64,000 bases of DNA from Bacterioplanoides sp. SCSIO 12839 (GTDB lineage Bacteria > Pseudomonadota > Gammaproteobacteria > Pseudomonadales > Oceanobacteraceae). Both the position numbers and the translations under genes were made by a program. Numbering within the stretch: position 1 is the first letter of the stretch; each line of letters begins with the position of its first letter. Of this stretch, positions 35,319-44,394 are shown piece by piece. The notes under the pieces are model-generated. The model was not told the origin of the DNA. It did not search any database and saw only the letters and a list, made by a program, of their open reading frames with translations. The stretch covers positions 314,501 through 378,500 of the forward strand of contig NZ_CP073745.1 in assembly GCF_024397975.1 (NCBI RefSeq). Direction: 5' to 3'.

Positions 35319-37454
35319 TCAGACGTTGGCAAAGCGCTCGGCTTCCCCAAGCCAACGTTGAATCAGCGGCTCAACAGTGTCTGGGTGATGGTTCCACAGC
35401 TGTTCGGCCATTTCCCGTACCTGGGGGAGCAGGTCGCCATCGCGCTGTAAATCGGCCACGCGTAACATCTGTAGCCCGGTCTGGCGGGTACCGAGCATTT
35501 CGCCCGGGCCACGAATCATCAGGTCCTGCTCGGCAATATAAAAACCATCCTGACTATCGCGCATTACCTGTAACCGCTGCTTGCTGGTGAATGACAGAGG
35601 CGATTTATACAACAACACACAATGACTTTTGGCACTGCCACGGCCAACCCGGCCACGCAGCTGATGGAGCTGTGCCAGCCCCAACCGTTCCGGGTTTTCG
35701 ATAATCATCAGACTGGCATTGGGCACGTCAACGCCCACTTCAATCACCGTGGTGGCGACCAATAAATCCAGTTCATGGGCTTTAAACGCCGCCATAATCT
35801 CGGCTTTTTCTGCTGGTTTCATGCGTCCATGAACCAAACCAATACGCAGGTGCGGCAGGGCGGCTTTAAGTTCTTCCGCGGTGTTTTCGGCGGCCTGACA
35901 TTGCAGCGCTTCGCTTTCTTCAATCAGGGTGCAGACCCAATAGGCCTGCGCGGCTTTTCCACCGTTCTCTTTCCCAGAAGTGTCGGACGCACAAGCGGCA
36001 CTGACGCGCTGAATAATCTCTGGTCGGCGATTATCGGCCAGCGCGACCGTGGTGATTGGACTGCGGCCAGGCGGTAATTCATCAATCACCGAGGTATCCA
36101 GATCGGCATAGGCACTCATTGCCAGGGTTCGCGGAATTGGGGTGGCGGTCATAATCAGTTGATGTGGCGATAACCCCATTTGTACGCCTTTTTCGCGTAA
36201 CTCCAGTCGTTGGTGTACACCAAAGCGATGTTGCTCATCGACAATGATTAATCCCAGGCGCTTAAACGTCACATCGTCCTGAAACAGCGCGTGGGTGCCC
36301 ACGACCAGTTGGGCTGTGCCATCCGCAATATCCGTGAGTGCCTGAGTGCGAGCTTTGCCTTTCACTTTGCCCGCCAGCCAGCCGCAACGAATGCCCAACG
36401 GTTCAAACCAGCCGGATAAGTTATTCAAATGTTGTTCGGCAAGAATTTCGGTTGGTGCCATTAAAGCCACCTGATAACCGGCTTCCAATACATCGCAGGC
36501 GGCCAGTGCGGCGACTAAGGTTTTGCCAGAGCCGACATCTCCCTGAACCAGACGCAACATGGGATACGGTTGCTGAATATCCTGTTCGATTTCTTTGACC
36601 ACCCGTTGTTGTGCGCCGGTTGGGGTAAAGGGCAATTGTGCTAATAACTGCTGTTGTAACGTCTGAGGCGATTCTGGTGTTTGTGGAGTTTGTGACGTGA
36701 GAATGGCTGGGGCTTGGTGCGACTGAACCTGAGCGCGAATTTTATGCAACGACAGCTGGTGGGCCAGTAACTCTTCCAAAATCAGGCGCTTTTGCGCCGG
36801 GTGCTGGCCGGATAATAAATACGCCAGATCGGTATCGCGGTCGGGCTGATGCAAAAATAACAGCGATTCTTCCAGCGTGGGCAAACGCCACTGGGCTAAC
36901 CATTGTGAAGGAAATAAATCGGTTAAATCCACCTGTTTTGAGCGTAATAATTCATGCGCCTGCTCATGCAGCAAGCGTAGCCGCTGTTGTGAAATGCCAT
37001 CGGTAGCTGGATAGACGGGGGTGAGTGTGGCTTCTAATTCTTCGTCTAAGCCGTCTTCCAGAATTTTGTATTCCGGATGATAAATCTCTAACCCACTGGC
37101 GCCACGGCGGGGTTCACCATAGCAGCGCAGTGTGGTGCCGCTGCTGAATTGTTTTTTTTGTGCGGCGGTAAAATGATAAAACCGCAGGCTTATCACACCA
37201 CTGGCATCCTGCAGTTTAACCAACAGGCTACGACGTTTGCCAAACACCACATTCGCGCCCCGGACGTCACCCTGAAATACCGCCGGTCGTTGCGGTTGTA
37301 AGCCACCAATCGGCGTAATACGGCTACGGTCTTCGTAACGAAACGGCAGGTGGAAATAGAGATCGGCCAGGGTGAAAATATTCAGCTTGTGCAGTTGCTC
37401 TGCCAGCTTTGGGCCAACCCCTTTTAAGTCGGTGAGTTTACTGAGTTTGCTCAC
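35319..37454 (-). CDS. recG: RecG, ATP-dependent DNA helicase
   Basis: 711 residues. An N-terminal wedge/OB domain (about 1-170, DLKGVGPKLAEQLHKLNIFTLADLYFHLPFRYEDR) is followed by helicase motifs: I GDVGSGKTLVAALAA, II IIVDEQHRFGV, III MTATPIPRTLA, and V/VI in TTVIEVGVDVPNAS and QLRGRVGRG. The enzyme reverses stalled forks and branch-migrates Holliday junctions. GTG start at 37454. It lies 45 bp after oxyR on the same strand, a Pseudomonas-like oxyR-recG pair. Confidence 0.95.
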   Translation of the reverse strand: MSKLSKLTDLKGVGPKLAEQLHKLNIFTLADLYFHLPFRYEDRSRITPIGGLQPQRPAVFQGDVRGANVVFGKRRSLLVKLQDASGVISLRFYHFTAAQKKQFSSGTTLRCYGEPRRGASGLEIYHPEYKILEDGLDEELEATLTPVYPATDGISQQRLRLLHEQAHELLRSKQVDLTDLFPSQWLAQWRLPTLEESLLFLHQPDRDTDLAYLLSGQHPAQKRLILEELLAHQLSLHKIRAQVQSHQAPAILTSQTPQTPESPQTLQQQLLAQLPFTPTGAQQRVVKEIEQDIQQPYPMLRLVQGDVGSGKTLVAALAACDVLEAGYQVALMAPTEILAEQHLNNLSGWFEPLGIRCGWLAGKVKGKARTQALTDIADGTAQLVVGTHALFQDDVTFKRLGLIIVDEQHRFGVHQRLELREKGVQMGLSPHQLIMTATPIPRTLAMSAYADLDTSVIDELPPGRSPITTVALADNRRPEIIQRVSAACASDTSGKENGGKAAQAYWVCTLIEESEALQCQAAENTAEELKAALPHLRIGLVHGRMKPAEKAEIMAAFKAHELDLLVATTVIEVGVDVPNASLMIIENPERLGLAQLHQLRGRVGRGSAKSHCVLLYKSPLSFTSKQRLQVMRDSQDGFYIAEQDLMIRGPGEMLGTRQTGLQMLRVADLQRDGDLLPQVREMAEQLWNHHPDTVEPLIQRWLGEAERFANV

Positions 37455-37499
37455 GTCGCCTATCCGTTGCTTTATATGATGAGTCGTTGATTTGCATGG

Positions 37500-38408
37500 T
37501 TAGTCGATACGGCACTGGCGTGCGGTGTCGAGCAATAAATCCACTGCCTGGCCGCGCGGGAAGCTGGCACGCCACGCCAGTGCCACGGTACGGCTGGGAA
37601 CGGATTGCTCCGCTGACGAAGTGAATGGACGGGTCGTCACCAGCGTCTGATCCAGATTGCTGATGGCCGATTCCGGCAGCACGGTAATACCTAAGCCGGT
37701 GGCCACCATATGTTTCAGAGTTTCCAGAGAGCTGCCTTCAGTGACACTGCCCAAACGTTTGTGGTGTTTATTGCTCAGTGCCGGGCAGGCTTCAAATACC
37801 TGATCACGGAAGCAATGGCCCTGGCCCAGCATTAACAGGTCTTCATCTACCAGCTGGTTGGGGTCGATACTGTCTTGTTGGCACCAGGCATGGTCTTTTG
37901 GTAGCACGACCACAAAATTTTCGTCGTAAAGCGGACGGGTTAATACATCGGGTTCGTTAAACGGCAGGGCGACAATAATAGCGTCCAGCTCACCATCGCG
38001 CAGTTGGCGACGTAAGACACCGGTGTAGTTCTCTTCCAGATACAGCGGCATATTGGATGCCTGCTGGTGGATTTGTGGCACCAGATGTGGGAACAGGTAG
38101 GGGCCAATGGTGAAAATAGCGCCCAGCTTCAGAGGAGTGGATAGCTGATCTTTACCGGCACTGGCGATCTCTTTAATGGCGCGGGATTCTTCCAATACTT
38201 TCTGTGCCTGGGTAATGATGCGCTCACCCAGAGGTGTCACGGTGACGGAACTTTTACTGCGCTCAAAAATAGCAATATCCAGCTCACCTTCGAGCTTTTT
38301 AATGGCCACACTGAGTGTTGGCTGGCTGACAAAACACTTCTCGGCAGCACGGCCAAAGTGACGTTCTTGTGCGAGGGTGACGATGTACTTCAGCTCTGTT
38401 AACGTCAT
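37500..38408 (-). CDS. oxyR: OxyR, peroxide-sensing LysR regulator
   Basis: 302 residues. LysR HTH (about 5-65, FGRAAEKCFVSQPTLSVAIKKLEGELD) and a regulatory domain with the redox pair Cys199 (GHCFRDQ) and Cys208 (FEACPAL), which form the disulfide on oxidation by hydrogen peroxide. GGAG lies 7 nt before the ATG. It is divergent from an epimerase-like gene over a 137-bp region with no recognisable OxyR tetrad site, and upstream of recG. Confidence 0.94.
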   Translation of the reverse strand: MTLTELKYIVTLAQERHFGRAAEKCFVSQPTLSVAIKKLEGELDIAIFERSKSSVTVTPLGERIITQAQKVLEESRAIKEIASAGKDQLSTPLKLGAIFTIGPYLFPHLVPQIHQQASNMPLYLEENYTGVLRRQLRDGELDAIIVALPFNEPDVLTRPLYDENFVVVLPKDHAWCQQDSIDPNQLVDEDLLMLGQGHCFRDQVFEACPALSNKHHKRLGSVTEGSSLETLKHMVATGLGITVLPESAISNLDQTLVTTRPFTSSAEQSVPSRTVALAWRASFPRGQAVDLLLDTARQCRID

Positions 38409-38545
38409 ATCAGGCTCCAGCTTATATTGTCAGGCTAAATAAAATAGCGGATTTTGATTTATCTTGCCTATGATATTACCGACGAGGTGGAGTTAAATAA
38501 AGACTGCTACTCTAAATAAAAATAAGATTTTCTGGAGGAAGGTGC

Positions 38546-39394
38546 ATGGCTCGGATTCTGGTTGTTGGCGCTGGCGATATTGGTGGTCACTTAGCTCAGA
38601 AACTGGCGGATAGTGGGCATGAGGTCTGGGGGCTGCGGCGTTCAGATAAGCCCATTGCCGAAGGGGTGCAGTTAATTCAGGCCGATGTGGCCGAGCTGGA
38701 AACCCTGATCGACCTGCCCGCCGTTGATATTGTAGTGTACAGCGTGGCGTCGCCGGTCTTTTCCAAAGAGGGTTATCACACCTACTACTACAAAGGCCTG
38801 CGCAATGTACTTCGCGCGGTTAAACCCAATAATCCCCAGCGCATTTTCTTTGTTTCAAGCTCCAGTGTTTACCACCAGATGGATGGTGAATGGGTCGATG
38901 AAACGTCTGAGTTGAGCCCAACCAGCTTTGCCGGCAAAGAAATGCTGGCGGCCGAACAGGCACTGTTGCGCGATAAACTGCCGGGTACCGTTGTGCGCCT
39001 GACGGGGGTTTATGGTCCGGGTCGTAACCGTATGATCGAGCAAGCCAAACAAGGCGGTCATTGTGATCCGGAACCACCAGTGTGGACCAACCGTATCCAT
39101 CGCGATGATTGTGTTGGTGTGCTGCAGATGCTGATTGAGCGTCAGCTTAATGGCGATGTTCTGGATGACATTTATCTCGCCACCGATGACGAACCGGCGA
39201 CTTTATTCGAGGTGTTGGAATGGATGAAAGACCGTATTGGTGATGTAGATGATGACCACGATCTGCCTGAAGCCACCCGTCGCGCCAATCGCCGTTGCTC
39301 TAACCAGCGCCTGAAAGCCTTAGGTTATCAGTTTCATTATCCCAACTATCGCAAGGGTTACGATAAGCAGCTGACCGAGATGGGGCTGATTTAA
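38546..39394 (+). CDS. NAD(P)-dependent epimerase/dehydratase-like protein (YeeZ type)
   Basis: 282 residues of the extended SDR type. Rossmann start RILVVGAGDIGGHLAQKLADSGHEVWGLRR, then VYSVASPVFSK and SSSSVYHQMDGEWVDETSELSPTSFAGKEMLAAEQ; the catalytic Tyr-x3-Lys of epimerases is replaced by a Phe-Ala-Gly-Lys segment, as in YeeZ-like proteins. The function is not known. A strong GGAGGAAGG site precedes the ATG. Divergent from oxyR. Confidence 0.8.
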   Translation: MARILVVGAGDIGGHLAQKLADSGHEVWGLRRSDKPIAEGVQLIQADVAELETLIDLPAVDIVVYSVASPVFSKEGYHTYYYKGLRNVLRAVKPNNPQRIFFVSSSSVYHQMDGEWVDETSELSPTSFAGKEMLAAEQALLRDKLPGTVVRLTGVYGPGRNRMIEQAKQGGHCDPEPPVWTNRIHRDDCVGVLQMLIERQLNGDVLDDIYLATDDEPATLFEVLEWMKDRIGDVDDDHDLPEATRRANRRCSNQRLKALGYQFHYPNYRKGYDKQLTEMGLI

Positions 39395-39507
39395 CGCGGC
39401 GCCCTTGAGATCCTCTCTTTTGACCGATTTTGGCTGGCCATAAAATGTTTGTGGTCAGCAACTGATTCAACGCAAGATCTGCCTGCAGATAACTCTTATA
39501 CTTAGCA

Positions 39508-39534
39508 ATATTGATAATTGATCGTATTCTTATT
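39508..39534. promoter_or_regulatory. Possible Fur-like site upstream of feoA
   Basis: The AT-rich stretch TTGATAATTGATCGTATTC has a GATAAT half-site like the Fur consensus but only partial dyad symmetry. It lies about 10-35 bp before the feoA ATG. Iron-repressed feo operons commonly have a Fur site here; the match itself is weak. Confidence 0.25.
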
Positions 39535-39543
39535 GGTGTTGCT

Positions 39544-39804
39544 ATGTTGTTAGGTGAGCTGGCAGCTGGTCAAACGGCCAGAGTGATAGAACTGCTGGAT
39601 ATTGATCCGGCATTACGCAAAAAACTGCTGTCGCTGGGGCTGTTGCCCAATCGTCAGATTCAACTGGTGCGCCGTGCGCCTCTGGGTGATCCGGTACAGT
39701 TGCGTATCGGCAGCTCGCAGTTTTCCATTCGCCAAATGCTGGCCAATAAAGTGCGGGTCGAGTTGTTATCACATGAACCTCTGTCACAGGGTTCGCACTC
39801 ATGA
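39544..39804 (+). CDS. feoA: FeoA, ferrous iron transport accessory protein
   Basis: 86 residues with an SH3-like FeoA fold (LGELAAGQTARVIELLDIDPALRKKLLSLGLLPNRQIQLVRRAPLGDPVQLRIGSSQFSIR). FeoA helps FeoB import Fe2+. The ATG at 39544 is preferred to an upstream TTG. It overlaps feoB by 4 bp. Confidence 0.93.
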   Translation: MLLGELAAGQTARVIELLDIDPALRKKLLSLGLLPNRQIQLVRRAPLGDPVQLRIGSSQFSIRQMLANKVRVELLSHEPLSQGSHS

Positions 39805-42101
39805 GCCTGCATATTGTCACGGTAGGTAATCCCAATAGTGGAAAAACTTCGCTATTCAATGCTCTAACAGGTAGCCGTCAGCAAGTTGGTAACTGGAGTG
39901 GTGTAACGGTTGATAAAAAAGAAGGCCGTTTATTGCTACCTGCTGAAAACGCCTCTCACCCTGATACAGTTGAAGCCCGACTGATTGATCTGCCCGGCAT
40001 TTATTCGCTGGATGTGAATGATGCCCACTCGGTGGATGAACAAATTGCCTTCTCTTATATCACTGACCAGCGCCCGGATCTGATTATCAATGTGATTGAT
40101 GCCACCACGCTGGAACGGGGTTTGTACCTGACATTACAGCTGCGCGAGCTGGGGCTGCCGGTTGTGGTGGTGCTGAACAAGATGGATGCAGCCCGGCGAA
40201 AGCGCCTCAACATTGATTTGCCAAAACTGCAGCAATCGTTGGCTTGCCCGGTAGTGGCTTTGAGCGCTCATCATCAGAAGCAGGTTAAAGCCTTTCAGCA
40301 ACAGCTGCCGGATTTGTTTCAGCAGGCGCAGTTGAGTCCTGCATTGCAATTGGATTATGCCCCTCAGGTTGAACAAGCGCAGCAACGGCTTGCGCCTTTG
40401 GCGCAGCCGTTATTGCCCCATTTACATGGTCAGGCCCTTGCCTTAAGAGTCTTAGAGCGGGACCCGTGGTTGCTAAAACAACTGTCGGAGGATAGTCAGC
40501 AACAGGTGCTGGATACAGGCAACAGCCTCGAGCTTGATCTGGATTTACACATTGCCGATACCCGCTTCAGCTGGATATACCAGCTGACACAACAAGCGGT
40601 ATCTCAGGAAGGTAAACTGGCTGCCGACCTGAGCGATAACATTGACCGGTTATTATTGAATCAATGGCTGGGTATTCCAGTGTTTTTGGCGGTGATGTAT
40701 CTGATGTTTCAGTTTTCCATCAACGTCGGTAGTGCCTTTATCGACTTCTTTGATATTGCTGCCGGAGCCGTATTCGTTGATGGCATCAGTGAGGCATTAA
40801 CTCAGCTAAACGCTCCAGGGTGGCTGGATATTATTCTTGCTCAGGGCTTCGGTGCCGGGGTTCAGACAGTATTAACCTTTATTCCGGTGATTGCCTGTCT
40901 GTATTTGTTTTTATCGGTGTTAGAAAGTTCGGGTTATCTTGCACGTGCCTCGTTTGTGGTTGACCGTTTAATGCAGAAAATTGGTCTGCCCGGTAAATCG
41001 TTTGTGCCGATGATTATGGGCTTTGGTTGTACGGTTCCGGCCGTGATGGCGGCGCGCACATTGGATAAAGAGCGTGAACGCCTGATCACCAGCTTTATGA
41101 GTCCGTTTATGTCGTGTGGCGCGCGCCTGCCGGTGTATGCCTTATTTGTCGCCGCCTTTTTTCCGGATAATGGTCAGAACATCGTATTTCTGTTGTATTT
41201 GTGTGGCGTTGCCGCTGCGGTGATTACCGGGTTAGTGCTGCGTTACACCTTACTGCCAGGTAGCAGTGAAAACTTTTTATTAGAAATGCCGGATTATGAA
41301 ATTCCAACCCTGCGCAATGTGGGTATTAAAACCTGGCAAAAGCTGAAAGGTTTTTTAACCGGAGCGGGTAAAACCATTGTGTGGGTTGTGGCGGTGCTGA
41401 GTGTACTCAATAACATCAGCCTGGACGGTCGTTTTGGTAACTTAAAAGATGATGAATCGGTTCTTGCGAAAACCAGTCAGATGATTACACCAGTGTTTTC
41501 TCCTTTGGGAGTGGAAGCCGATAATTGGGAAGCCACTATTGGCATTGTCACCGGCATTTTTGCCAAAGAGGCTGTGGTTGGCACGCTGAACAGCTTGTAT
41601 TCTGGTGCCGCCGAAGAGGGTGCTGAATATGATTTGTTTGGCAGTCTGAATGAAGCGCTGGCGACCATTCCTGAAAACCTGTTTGGCATCAGCCTGAGTG
41701 ACCCTATCGGCTTGGATATTGGTGATATTTCATCACTGGAAACGGCTGCGGCGGAGCAGGAAGTGGAAGTCTCAACACTGAATACTTTGTTGCAGAAGTT
41801 TGATGGTTCCGTTGGGGCTTTTGCGTATATGTTATTTATCTTGCTGTACACCCCTTGTGCGGCGGCGATGGGTGCATTTGTCCGGGAAGTTGGGCCGCGC
41901 TGGTCGGCCTTTATCGCCGTCTGGTCAATGGGTATGGCATTTATGATATCGACGTTGTTTTATCAACTGGCAACCTTTAGTCGTCATCCCCAAGCATCGT
42001 TATTGTGGCTGCTATTTTATTCGCTGGCCTTTGCCCTGGTGGTTATTCTGATGCGCCGCCGCGGTGATGTGATGCAATCCGGCTGGCGGGCTGCGACATG
42101 A
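39801..42101 (+). CDS. feoB: FeoB, ferrous iron permease
   Basis: 766 residues. N-terminal G domain with G1 GNPNSGKTSLFNALTG, G3 DLPGIYSL and G4 LNKMD, a GDI-like helical domain, then a polytopic membrane domain with two Gate motifs (including GYLARASFVVDRLMQKIGLPGKSFVPMIMGFGCTVPAV). It imports Fe2+ at the inner membrane. Starts and ends with 4-bp ATGA overlaps to feoA and feoC. Confidence 0.96.
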   Translation: MSLHIVTVGNPNSGKTSLFNALTGSRQQVGNWSGVTVDKKEGRLLLPAENASHPDTVEARLIDLPGIYSLDVNDAHSVDEQIAFSYITDQRPDLIINVIDATTLERGLYLTLQLRELGLPVVVVLNKMDAARRKRLNIDLPKLQQSLACPVVALSAHHQKQVKAFQQQLPDLFQQAQLSPALQLDYAPQVEQAQQRLAPLAQPLLPHLHGQALALRVLERDPWLLKQLSEDSQQQVLDTGNSLELDLDLHIADTRFSWIYQLTQQAVSQEGKLAADLSDNIDRLLLNQWLGIPVFLAVMYLMFQFSINVGSAFIDFFDIAAGAVFVDGISEALTQLNAPGWLDIILAQGFGAGVQTVLTFIPVIACLYLFLSVLESSGYLARASFVVDRLMQKIGLPGKSFVPMIMGFGCTVPAVMAARTLDKERERLITSFMSPFMSCGARLPVYALFVAAFFPDNGQNIVFLLYLCGVAAAVITGLVLRYTLLPGSSENFLLEMPDYEIPTLRNVGIKTWQKLKGFLTGAGKTIVWVVAVLSVLNNISLDGRFGNLKDDESVLAKTSQMITPVFSPLGVEADNWEATIGIVTGIFAKEAVVGTLNSLYSGAAEEGAEYDLFGSLNEALATIPENLFGISLSDPIGLDIGDISSLETAAAEQEVEVSTLNTLLQKFDGSVGAFAYMLFILLYTPCAAAMGAFVREVGPRWSAFIAVWSMGMAFMISTLFYQLATFSRHPQASLLWLLFYSLAFALVVILMRRRGDVMQSGWRAAT

Positions 42102-42337
42102 TTCTGCAGCAATTAAGACAAGTGTTGGAAGGTCAGGGCTGGGTTGCTCAGTCAGTTCTGACCCGGCAGTTTCAGCTATCGGATGATGCGCTGGACAGTA
42201 TGTTCAGTATCTGGATGCGCCGTGGAATGGTGGTGAAAAATACGGCGGCGGGATGTTCCGGTGGCTGCGGTTGTGGGGATACTTCTTCGGTGCAATACCG
42301 CTGGGTGGAGTCGGGTCAGATTGGCCTTCAGCAATAA
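42098..42337 (+). CDS. feoC: FeoC-like Fe-S transcriptional regulator
   Basis: 79 residues. Winged-helix N-terminal part (QLRQVLEGQGWVAQSVLTRQFQLSDDALDSMFSIWMRRGMV) and a cysteine cluster CSGGCGCG (C-x3-C-x-C) matching the Fe-S/oxygen-sensing wing of FeoC. In Klebsiella FeoC protects FeoB from proteolysis under anaerobiosis. Translationally coupled to feoB by a 4-bp overlap. Confidence 0.85.
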   Translation: MILQQLRQVLEGQGWVAQSVLTRQFQLSDDALDSMFSIWMRRGMVVKNTAAGCSGGCGCGDTSSVQYRWVESGQIGLQQ

Positions 42338-42376
42338 CCGGGTTATCGCTGATACAAACTAAAAGGGAGCAGTTCA

Positions 42377-42859
42377 ATGGAAGATTATCAACTATTAATT
42401 CTGGCCAGAGCACTGCATGTATTCGGTGTTGTTATTTGGATTGGTGGTGTGGCTTTTGTCACATTGGTATTAATACCTGCTTTACGTCTCCAGCCCGATG
42501 AAATGCAGCGAATGGCATTGTTCGAGCAACTGGAGGGGCGGTTTGCTGCTATTGCTAAGTTCACCACATTAGTCACCGGAATCTCCGGGTTTTATCTGAT
42601 CGAAACGCTTAACCTGTGGCAACGGTATGCCTCGGCAGAGTTCTGGTGGATGCATGCAATGACTCTGATATGGCTTATATTCAGTCTGATTCTATTTGTC
42701 TTTGAGCCTTTATTTTTACATCGTTGGTATCATCAACAGGCACAAATCAACAGCGATCGAACGTTTGCTGTGATGCAAAAACTGCACTGGACACTTCTGA
42801 CGGTGAGTTTAATTACAGTATTGGCGGCGGTAGCAGGATCACATGGATGGGTATTTTAA
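42377..42859 (+). CDS. CopD-like small membrane protein
   Basis: 160 residues with four predicted transmembrane helices (ALHVFGVVIWIGGVAFVTLVLIPAL; KFTTLVTGISGFYLI; HAMTLIWLIFSLILFVF; LLTVSLITVLAAVAG). The HVFGVVIWIGG motif recalls the CopD/YgaP-associated copper-resistance domain, where His may bind metal or haem. GGGAG lies 8 nt before the ATG. It directly follows feoC and may belong to the feo transcript, but the role is not known. Confidence 0.7.
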   Translation: MEDYQLLILARALHVFGVVIWIGGVAFVTLVLIPALRLQPDEMQRMALFEQLEGRFAAIAKFTTLVTGISGFYLIETLNLWQRYASAEFWWMHAMTLIWLIFSLILFVFEPLFLHRWYHQQAQINSDRTFAVMQKLHWTLLTVSLITVLAAVAGSHGWVF

Positions 42860-42922
42860 ATCAGCTCTTTCAATAACTGCTAAACTAGTGAATATCATTG
42901 GCTAATTATATGGGAGAATCCC

Positions 42923-43450
42923 GTGAGCAGCAGGGACGAGGAATACGATCTTAGTGATAGCCAGCGGCTGACGATTTTGGAGAATACCGCCAATACCAAC
43001 CGTAATATCCTGATTGTGATGGTGTTGTTGGCTCTGGTGGGCATTTCAGTCGCAATCACGGTGGTGGTGCTGAAATTTGCTGAGCCAAAAGTTATTTATG
43101 CCGAGCAACGAGATCTGAATGCTCTGGTGCAACAAGTTGCCCTGTTGGAGAAAACCACGGCAGACTGGCAAGCCAACCTGACGGATATTAATACGGTGCT
43201 GGACAGCAGCAGTGCAACGGCGTTTAAGAAGGTATTGATATCGCAGGAACTGAGTTATCAAACGCACCTGATGGCCTTAAAACAAGGCATGCGTGATCTG
43301 GCACGGATGATCCCTGGCTCACGTACCTGGTTGGATATTTACAATGAAAAAATGGATGAAGCGCTGAAGCAAAGCAAAGAACGTCAGCGTCAGCTTGAGC
43401 GTGTGCAAACCCACAGGGTTTCAGAACTGGCGAAGCCGCTGGACGAATAA
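42923..43450 (+). CDS. Hypothetical single-pass membrane protein with coiled coil
   Basis: 175 residues from a GTG start with GGGAG upstream. A transmembrane helix (ILIVMVLLALVGISVAITVVVL, about 30-51) is followed by a predicted helical/coiled-coil periplasmic part. I recognise no family. It lies 63 bp after the CopD-like gene and ahead of a strong terminator, so it is probably the last gene of this run. Confidence 0.75.
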   Translation: MSSRDEEYDLSDSQRLTILENTANTNRNILIVMVLLALVGISVAITVVVLKFAEPKVIYAEQRDLNALVQQVALLEKTTADWQANLTDINTVLDSSSATAFKKVLISQELSYQTHLMALKQGMRDLARMIPGSRTWLDIYNEKMDEALKQSKERQRQLERVQTHRVSELAKPLDE

Positions 43451-43477
43451 ATTATTCGATATTCACAAAAACGATAT

Positions 43478-43516
43478 AAAAAAGCGGTGCTGCCAAATCG
43501 GCAGCACCGCTTTTTT
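43478..43516. terminator. Bidirectional terminator
   Basis: A 17-bp perfect stem (AAAAAAGCGGTGCTGCC and its complement) with a 5-nt loop and T-runs on both strands separates the convergent genes ending at 43450 and 43535. Confidence 0.95.
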
Positions 43517-43534
43517 ACGTCACTTTTTTGAGCA

Positions 43535-44185
43535 TTAACCGCGATGATCAGATACAAAGGGATTGGTTTGACGTTCATGGCCAAAGGTCGAATTTGGACC
43601 ATGGCCACAAATAAACTCAATATCGTCACCCAGCGGGAACAGCTTCTCACGAATCGATGCGATTAATTCCGGGTGGTTACCCTGAGGAAAATCCGTCCGG
43701 CCAATAGAGCCGTTAAACAATACGTCGCCAACAAAAGCCAGTTTATTTTCCGGGTTATAAAACACCACATGGCCGGGTGTATGTCCGGGCGTGTGAATCA
43801 CCTGTAGCGTTAGCTCGCCAACCTGAACTTCGTCATGGTCGTCTAACCAGCGATCCGGGGTAAAGGTTTCTACGGCCGGGAAGCCAAACATCGCAGACTG
43901 CTGTGGTAAGCCCTCAATCCAGAACAAGTCGCCTTTATGTGGCCCTTCAATCGGGAGGTTCAGTTCTTTTGCCAGTTCTGCCGTGCCACCAGCATGATCA
44001 ATATGGGCATGAGTCAGCAGGATTTTACTGGCACTGGCGCCCATTTTATCCAGCTGTTGTTTTATTTTGCTGATATCACCACCGGGATCAATGATGGCGG
44101 CTTGTTTGGTGTTGTTGCACATCAGAATGGTGCAGTTCTGGGCGAAGGCCGTTACTGGCACAACCGCTACGGATAACGCGGACAT
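43535..44185 (-). CDS. MBL-fold hydrolase, glyoxalase II-like (YcbL type)
   Basis: 216 residues. Metallo-beta-lactamase fold with THAHIDHAGG (HxHxDH), HTPGHTPGHVVFY and GDVLFNGSIGRTDFP, then a second metal ligand in CGHGPNSTFGHERQTNPFV. This closely follows YcbL/type II glyoxalase II relatives that hydrolyse S-lactoylglutathione-like thioesters, though substrate is not certain. Confidence 0.9.
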   Translation of the reverse strand: MSALSVAVVPVTAFAQNCTILMCNNTKQAAIIDPGGDISKIKQQLDKMGASASKILLTHAHIDHAGGTAELAKELNLPIEGPHKGDLFWIEGLPQQSAMFGFPAVETFTPDRWLDDHDEVQVGELTLQVIHTPGHTPGHVVFYNPENKLAFVGDVLFNGSIGRTDFPQGNHPELIASIREKLFPLGDDIEFICGHGPNSTFGHERQTNPFVSDHRG

Positions 44186-44266
44186 GGCGCTCTCTTATTT
44201 ATCATCTAATCACGGGAGTAGGGTACCCCTGCTTAAACTAAGAGCAAAGTATTTTGTTTTCTGCGA

Positions 44267-44379
44267 AGCCCGAAGAATGGAATCTGTTTCGAGAGCAGCA
44301 ACAGGATGTTGCGTCCGCCCGGCAGGCACAGGGATGTGCCTTCGGGGCGGTGGCAGAAACAGATTCTGTTGTTTGGGCT
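44267..44379 (+). repeat. GGA-hairpin intergenic element, copy F (type I)
   Basis: Arms 44267-44290 and 44356-44379 pair over 24 nt with three G.U and one G.G. Hairpin 1 at 44298-44312 (GCAACAGGATGTTGC) and hairpin 2 at 44325-44340 (GGCACAGGGATGTGCC, extended by a CCGCCC/GGGCGG stem). It lies between two minus-strand genes with its GGA strand antisense to both. Confidence 0.87.
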
Positions 44380-44394
44380 GTTAGGAATACAAGC

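Noticed and set aside
38409-38545. OxyR binding site in the oxyR-epimerase intergenic region
   Set aside because: No series of ATAG/CTAT half-sites with the proper spacing could be read.
39508-39534. Fur box upstream of feoA
   Set aside because: Kept only as a low-confidence feature: one GATAAT half-site fits, the dyad does not.
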